Origin: Methylobacter sp.
GTDB lineage: Bacteria > Pseudomonadota > Gammaproteobacteria > Methylococcales > Methylomonadaceae
Direction of reading: 5' to 3'
Length of the DNA stretch: 10,224 bases
Assembly: GCA_028714995.1 (NCBI GenBank)
Contig: JAQTLI010000065.1
Coordinates: forward strand, 1 to 10,224
Below are positions 6,918 to 10,224 of the stretch, one piece after another. The notes beneath the pieces are model-generated. The model made no database searches. It saw nothing but the letters and a program-made list of their open reading frames with translations, and had not been told where the DNA came from. The stretch's first letter is position 1, and each line of letters starts with the position of its first letter. The position numbers and the translations under genes are program-made.

Positions 6918-7470
6918 TATGCGTCTTTTTATAAACGGTCTTATAGGATTATTAACACTGATATATCCTTTTGCTGTTTATGTTGGTATCAATTATTTTG
7001 AACCCTGGAAAATAGCAGTCATGCTGATTGTTTTACTAGGCATTAAACTGGCCGTCAGTTATTCCGAGCAACACTGGAGCAGGCCGCTGTTGATTGCCGC
7101 TATGGTGTATTGCGGATTTGCAATATGGAGTAATGATCTTGTTACCTTGCGCTTTTACCCGGCCTTGATTAACGCGATGTCATTACTGGTTTTTTCATGG
7201 AGTCTAGTATCGCCGCCCAGTTTGATTGAGCGTTTTGCGCGTATTCAACACCCTGATTTGCCACCCGAAGGCGTCATCTATACCCGGCGCGTTACTCAAG
7301 TATGGTGTGGTTTTTTTATCATCAATGGCAGCATCGCTTTGGCAACAGCCCTATGGAGTAGCGTTGAAGTCTGGAGTTTATATAACGGATTCATAGCTTA
7401 TTTATTGATGGGTGCCTTGTTTGCAGGGGAGTACATTGTAAGGATGAGAACCCAGAAACATGTCAGATGA
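6910..7470 (+). CDS. apeG: Small integral membrane protein of the APE operon (ApeG position)
   Basis: This 186-residue protein is strongly hydrophobic, with about five or six likely membrane segments (near 7-25, 32-48, 58-75, 79-102, 134-152 and 158-176) and a basic C-terminus. It matches, by size, hydrophobicity and position, the uncharacterised membrane protein found between the carrier proteins and the acyl-ACP synthetase in APE loci. No catalytic motif is visible. The conserved-looking loop HPDLPPEGVIYTRRVTQVW (114-132) lies between membrane segments and may be the working surface. The function is unknown; a role in the inner-membrane step of polyene handling is an inference from context. 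ATG at 6910 overlaps the upstream stop; ATG at 6919 (M4) is an alternative start. The 3' end overlaps the next gene by 11 bases. Confidence 0.7.
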   Translation: MTSMRLFINGLIGLLTLIYPFAVYVGINYFEPWKIAVMLIVLLGIKLAVSYSEQHWSRPLLIAAMVYCGFAIWSNDLVTLRFYPALINAMSLLVFSWSLVSPPSLIERFARIQHPDLPPEGVIYTRRVTQVWCGFFIINGSIALATALWSSVEVWSLYNGFIAYLLMGALFAGEYIVRMRTQKHVR

Positions 7471-9169
7471 GTTGATTCCGCTATTGCATCATTTGACGGA
7501 GCTAAGGCCGGCAAACTCATCAATTGCTTATCATGCCGGACGTTATTATGATGCCGGACAGTTTTCTGCGGTGGTCAAGTCCTGGGTTACCAAACTTCAA
7601 GCGCAACCGTTCCAGCGTTATGCTTTATATGCTGAAGACACTTATCCTTTTGCGGTCATGCTGTTTGCGCTTTTTCACGCAGGAAAGGAAGTCTGGATTC
7701 CCGGTAATAATTGCCCCGGTACGGCGCAACAACTTCAGCAACAGGATTGCCAGTTACTGGGCGATTGGGATAAGGCTCGGCCGTTTGATTATGGTCTGGA
7801 TATGGCCGAAAGTTCCACTGATCTATCGCCTTTAAATCCTGCAGAAACTCGATTGGTGATTTTTACCTCCGGTTCTACCGGCCAACCCAAGCCGATAGAA
7901 AAACGCCTTAGCCAATTACAAATTGAAATAGCAACGCTGGAAAAATTGTGGGGCAAACGGTTAGCTGGTGCCGAGGCTTTGGCTACGGTCAGTCATCAGC
8001 ATCTCTATGGCTTGCTGTTTCGGCTGCTATGGCCGTTATCAGCGGGACGGTGTTTTCATAGCGAGATTTATCTCAATCCTGAAATGCTGGTCAACAGCAC
8101 ACAAAATGCGGCTTATTGGGTGGCCAGTCCTGCTCATTTAAAACGACTGGATCAGGATTCGCCCTGGGAGAGAATCTCAAATTTAAATGCTATTTTTAGC
8201 TCCGGTGGGCCTTTGCAACATAATGCGGCACAACAGGTTTTAGCTTGTAGCGGACAGCCGGTTATAGAAATCTATGGAAGTTCCGAGACAGGCGGGATCG
8301 CCTGGAGACAGCAGGGTGATGAACCAGTTACGCCGTGGGCGCTGTTTGAAGGCATGACGCTAACACGCACGGATGATGGCTGGCATCTGCATTCGTCTTA
8401 TTTAACGAAGTCAGGTAGCGATGGTTTTCAGCTGGCTGACCAAATCAGCCTGCAAGAGGATGGCCGGTTTCTCCTGCAAGGCCGGTTGGATCGGATAGTC
8501 AAAATAGAAGAAAAACGCCTGTCTTTAACCGAGCTTGAGCAACGCCTAATGGACACGCCCTGGATAGCGGATGCATTTACGGTAATGATAGAAAAGAGCA
8601 GGGATGTTGTCGGCGCGGTTGTTGTCTTGAATCAGGATGGTTTGCAGTTGTTGGAAGCCAAGGGCAGAAACCAGTTAATCAAACAAATACGTACGGCCCT
8701 TAGTCAGTGGTTCGATGCGGTAGTGCTGCCCAGAAAATGGTTGTTTACAGACAGGATCCCCATGACTACTCAGGGGAAAGTCGAAAAGCATCTGTTAATG
8801 CAACTGTTGAATACGGATAGCCGTAAATTGCCACAGGTGCATGGCTTTGAATCAACTCCCGGCGGCGTCGAACTGGATATAAAAGTTTCTGCTGAATTGG
8901 TTTATTTTCCGGATCATTTTGCAGGTTTCCCTATCTTGCCCGGTGTGGTTCAAATAGCCTGGGCAGAGCATTTCGGAAAGCTGTTTTTTGCCATTAGTGA
9001 GCCCTTTTCACAAATGGAAACCATCAAATTTGTAAAAATCATTCAGCCCAGAGATGAGCTTAAACTGACGATCAAATGGAATGCGAACACCTGTCAGCTG
9101 TCGTTTAACTTTAGCTCGGAACAGAGAGTGCACAGTTCAGGACGCATGGTTTACGGAGAGCCACGATGA
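7460..9169 (+). CDS. Acyl-ACP synthetase fused to a hot-dog dehydratase (ApeH + ApeI)
   Basis: The protein has two domains. Residues about 1-450 form an ANL-family adenylating enzyme: TSGSTGQPKP at 136-145 (ATP loop), YGSSETGG at 272-279, GRLDRIVKIEEKR at 341-353 and TTQGKVEK at 436-443 with K440 as the likely catalytic lysine. In APE pathways ApeH loads an aromatic acid, such as 4-hydroxybenzoate, onto a carrier protein. Residues about 465-569 form a FabA/FabZ-like domain with HFAGFPILPGV at 486-496 (H486 as the catalytic His), matching ApeI, which removes water from 3-hydroxyacyl chains. In E. coli these are separate genes. The acidic residue expected 14 positions after the His is Ala here (A500), so the domain may need its partner ApeP or may be weak. 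It ends in an ATGA overlap with the next gene. Confidence 0.85.
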   Translation: MSDELIPLLHHLTELRPANSSIAYHAGRYYDAGQFSAVVKSWVTKLQAQPFQRYALYAEDTYPFAVMLFALFHAGKEVWIPGNNCPGTAQQLQQQDCQLLGDWDKARPFDYGLDMAESSTDLSPLNPAETRLVIFTSGSTGQPKPIEKRLSQLQIEIATLEKLWGKRLAGAEALATVSHQHLYGLLFRLLWPLSAGRCFHSEIYLNPEMLVNSTQNAAYWVASPAHLKRLDQDSPWERISNLNAIFSSGGPLQHNAAQQVLACSGQPVIEIYGSSETGGIAWRQQGDEPVTPWALFEGMTLTRTDDGWHLHSSYLTKSGSDGFQLADQISLQEDGRFLLQGRLDRIVKIEEKRLSLTELEQRLMDTPWIADAFTVMIEKSRDVVGAVVVLNQDGLQLLEAKGRNQLIKQIRTALSQWFDAVVLPRKWLFTDRIPMTTQGKVEKHLLMQLLNTDSRKLPQVHGFESTPGGVELDIKVSAELVYFPDHFAGFPILPGVVQIAWAEHFGKLFFAISEPFSQMETIKFVKIIQPRDELKLTIKWNANTCQLSFNFSSEQRVHSSGRMVYGEPR

Positions 9170-9585
9170 AAACCTGCGTCATCGTGCCCGTTTATAACCA
9201 TGAACAGGCTATTCCCCAGGTAGTAGAAAAATTAAAAGTTTATGGGCTGCAATTTACCAATTTGTGGGTCTGGATAAATACCCTGTCATTTGCGATTGCC
9301 GATGGCATGTGCGGTTTTCGGCTTTATTCGCTAAATGCAGTGGATAAACTGATCAGTACGACAGCCATCGGCAAGCGCATGGATTTTGATGTTGATATTG
9401 TCGTGCGTCTGTACTGGCAGGGAGTCGATGCCATCAATATGCCTACCGCCGTGCGGTACCCTTATGATGGCATATCGCATTTCAAGTTGTGGCGCGATAA
9501 TGTCATGATCTCAGCAGTCCATGCCCGGCTTTTTTTCGGCATGCTGGCACGTTTTCCGCAATTGCTCATCAGGCACTGGCGATGA
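9166..9585 (+). CDS. Internally deleted family 2 glycosyltransferase of the APE operon, probably inactive
   Basis: The 139-residue product starts like an APE-locus GT2 enzyme (MKTCVIVPVYNHEQAI, then KVYGL at 24-28). It then jumps at about residues 28-31 to the C-terminal half, WVWINTLSFAI (34-44), MCGFRLY (48-54), RMDFDVDIVVRL (71-82), PTAVRYPYDGISHFKLWRDN (93-112) and HARLFFGML (119-127). Relatives are about 240 residues. The missing 100 or so include the DDGS-type nucleotide-binding loop and the DADGQH-type metal-binding motif, so sugar transfer is not expected. The loss is in frame, and both junctions remain intact: ATGA with the fusion gene upstream and ATGA with the acyltransferase gene downstream. 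It could be a genuine deletion, perhaps between two Tyr-Gly codon stretches (TATGGG remains at 9241-9246), or an assembly collapse. Confidence 0.8.
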   Translation: MKTCVIVPVYNHEQAIPQVVEKLKVYGLQFTNLWVWINTLSFAIADGMCGFRLYSLNAVDKLISTTAIGKRMDFDVDIVVRLYWQGVDAINMPTAVRYPYDGISHFKLWRDNVMISAVHARLFFGMLARFPQLLIRHWR

Positions 9586-10224
9586 AAAAAGCGGCGCATT
9601 GGGCGCAGATCGAAGAGCAGAGCGTAATCTGGGGCATGCGTTTCCTGTTGCGTGTCTACCTGCTTTTTGGCCGTACCGTTCTGCAAGTGTTTTTATACCC
9701 TGTGGTGATTTATTACTGGCTGATTAATAAATCAGGCAGACAAGCTAGTCAGGCTTATCTGAACAAAGTGGCAGGCTTTGCACCGGCATTAAAAATTGAT
9801 GGCAGCCTGTATTGGAGTTATAAACATTTCATTGCTTTTGCCAATTCCATTATCGATAAACTGGCGGCCTGGGCAGGCGCAATATCGCTTGCTGATGTGG
9901 AATATCACGGACGTAAGGAATTATTCGCCGATCTTGAACAAGGGCGGGGCGTTATCCTGCTAGGCTCGCATCTGGGTAATCTTGATATTTGTCGGGTAAT
10001 TTCTTATCTGGATAGGGACGTAAGCATTAATGTGCTCGTGCATACCAAACATGCAGAAAAGTTCACTCGCCTGACCAATCAATACAGTGACAAAAGTAGG
10101 CTCAACCTGATTCAGGTGACTGAAATTACCGCAGCCACCTCGATGTTGCTGAGTGATAAAATCGATAACGGTGAATTGGTTATTATCGTGGCAGACAGAA
10201 CGCCGGTGAGCAATTCGCAGCGTG
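9582..10224 (+). CDS. LpxL/HtrB-like lipid acyltransferase, 5' part (runs off the window)
   Basis: The first 214 codons are present and the frame is open at the window edge; relatives are about 300 residues long. It begins MKKAAHWAQIEEQS, with a hydrophobic segment at about 22-47. It carries the acyltransferase motif GSHLGNLD at 128-135 (H130 and D135 of HxxxxD) and VADRTPV at 203-209, which corresponds to the second conserved block of lipid A acyltransferase-like enzymes. In APE loci this family often follows the glycosyltransferase or is fused to it (ApeJ type) and is thought to help place the pigment on a lipid. Here the two are separate genes joined by an ATGA overlap at 9582-9585. Confidence 0.85.
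   Translation, partial: MKKAAHWAQIEEQSVIWGMRFLLRVYLLFGRTVLQVFLYPVVIYYWLINKSGRQASQAYLNKVAGFAPALKIDGSLYWSYKHFIAFANSIIDKLAAWAGAISLADVEYHGRKELFADLEQGRGVILLGSHLGNLDICRVISYLDRDVSINVLVHTKHAEKFTRLTNQYSDKSRLNLIQVTEITAATSMLLSDKIDNGELVIIVADRTPVSNSQR

Noticed and set aside
7524..7835. 103-codon plus-strand frame inside the synthetase gene
   Set aside because: It lies wholly within the adenylation domain in another frame and has no ribosome site or domain signal.
9521..9727. 68-codon plus-strand frame bridging the glycosyltransferase and acyltransferase
   Set aside because: It overlaps two genes whose products match known families and resembles no family itself.
1..10224. tRNA, rRNA, CRISPR arrays, insertion sequences, integrase or attachment sites
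   Set aside because: I looked for them and found no convincing example in the window.

Overview
The window looks like a gammaproteobacterial chromosome of moderate GC content. Every gene I can support lies on the + strand. Two blocks are visible: a conserved housekeeping row, then part of an aryl polyene (APE) pigment locus directly behind it. The MutL has an intact endonuclease motif set, which is typical of gammaproteobacteria that lack MutH. A methanotroph-like or other environmental lineage is my guess only; nothing in the sequence proves the genus.

Housekeeping block (1-4734): the last codons of a probable nnr (NAD(P)H-hydrate repair enzyme), then tsaE (tRNA t6A modification ATPase), a periplasmic AmiB/AmiC-type cell-wall amidase, mutL (mismatch repair) and miaA (tRNA A37 prenyltransferase). 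This is the familiar gammaproteobacterial tsaE-ami-mutL-miaA order. A good extended -10 promoter sits between tsaE and the amidase gene. A copy of an 11-base sequence built on the palindrome TTAACGTTAA lies on each side of it.

APE block (4836 to window end): a ketosynthase-like chain length factor (ApeC type), a PlsC-type acyltransferase (ApeD type), two acyl carrier proteins (ApeE and ApeF types), a small membrane protein (ApeG position), an acyl-ACP synthetase fused to a hot-dog dehydratase (ApeH + ApeI), a family 2 glycosyltransferase with a large internal deletion, and the start of an LpxL-like acyltransferase. The order follows the apeC-J order as I remember it for the E. coli locus. The genes overlap by 4-16 bases at nearly every junction, so they are almost certainly one transcript. 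Together they would activate an aromatic starter acid onto a carrier protein, extend it to a conjugated polyene and move it to a membrane or outer-membrane lipid. The main ketosynthase, ketoreductase, second dehydratase, thioesterase and export genes would have to lie beyond the window.

The most unusual points are: (1) the glycosyltransferase has lost about 100 residues, including the nucleotide-sugar and metal-binding motifs, while staying in frame and keeping both operon junctions; (2) the dehydratase half of the ApeH-ApeI fusion has Ala where an acidic residue is expected; (3) the only real gap inside the operon, just before the second carrier protein, holds two compact hairpins, one of which displays the Shine-Dalgarno sequence in its loop, and a 25-codon mini-ORF that ends on the next start codon. 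I did not find a clearly unprecedented system; the locus is a variant, possibly decaying, APE cluster.
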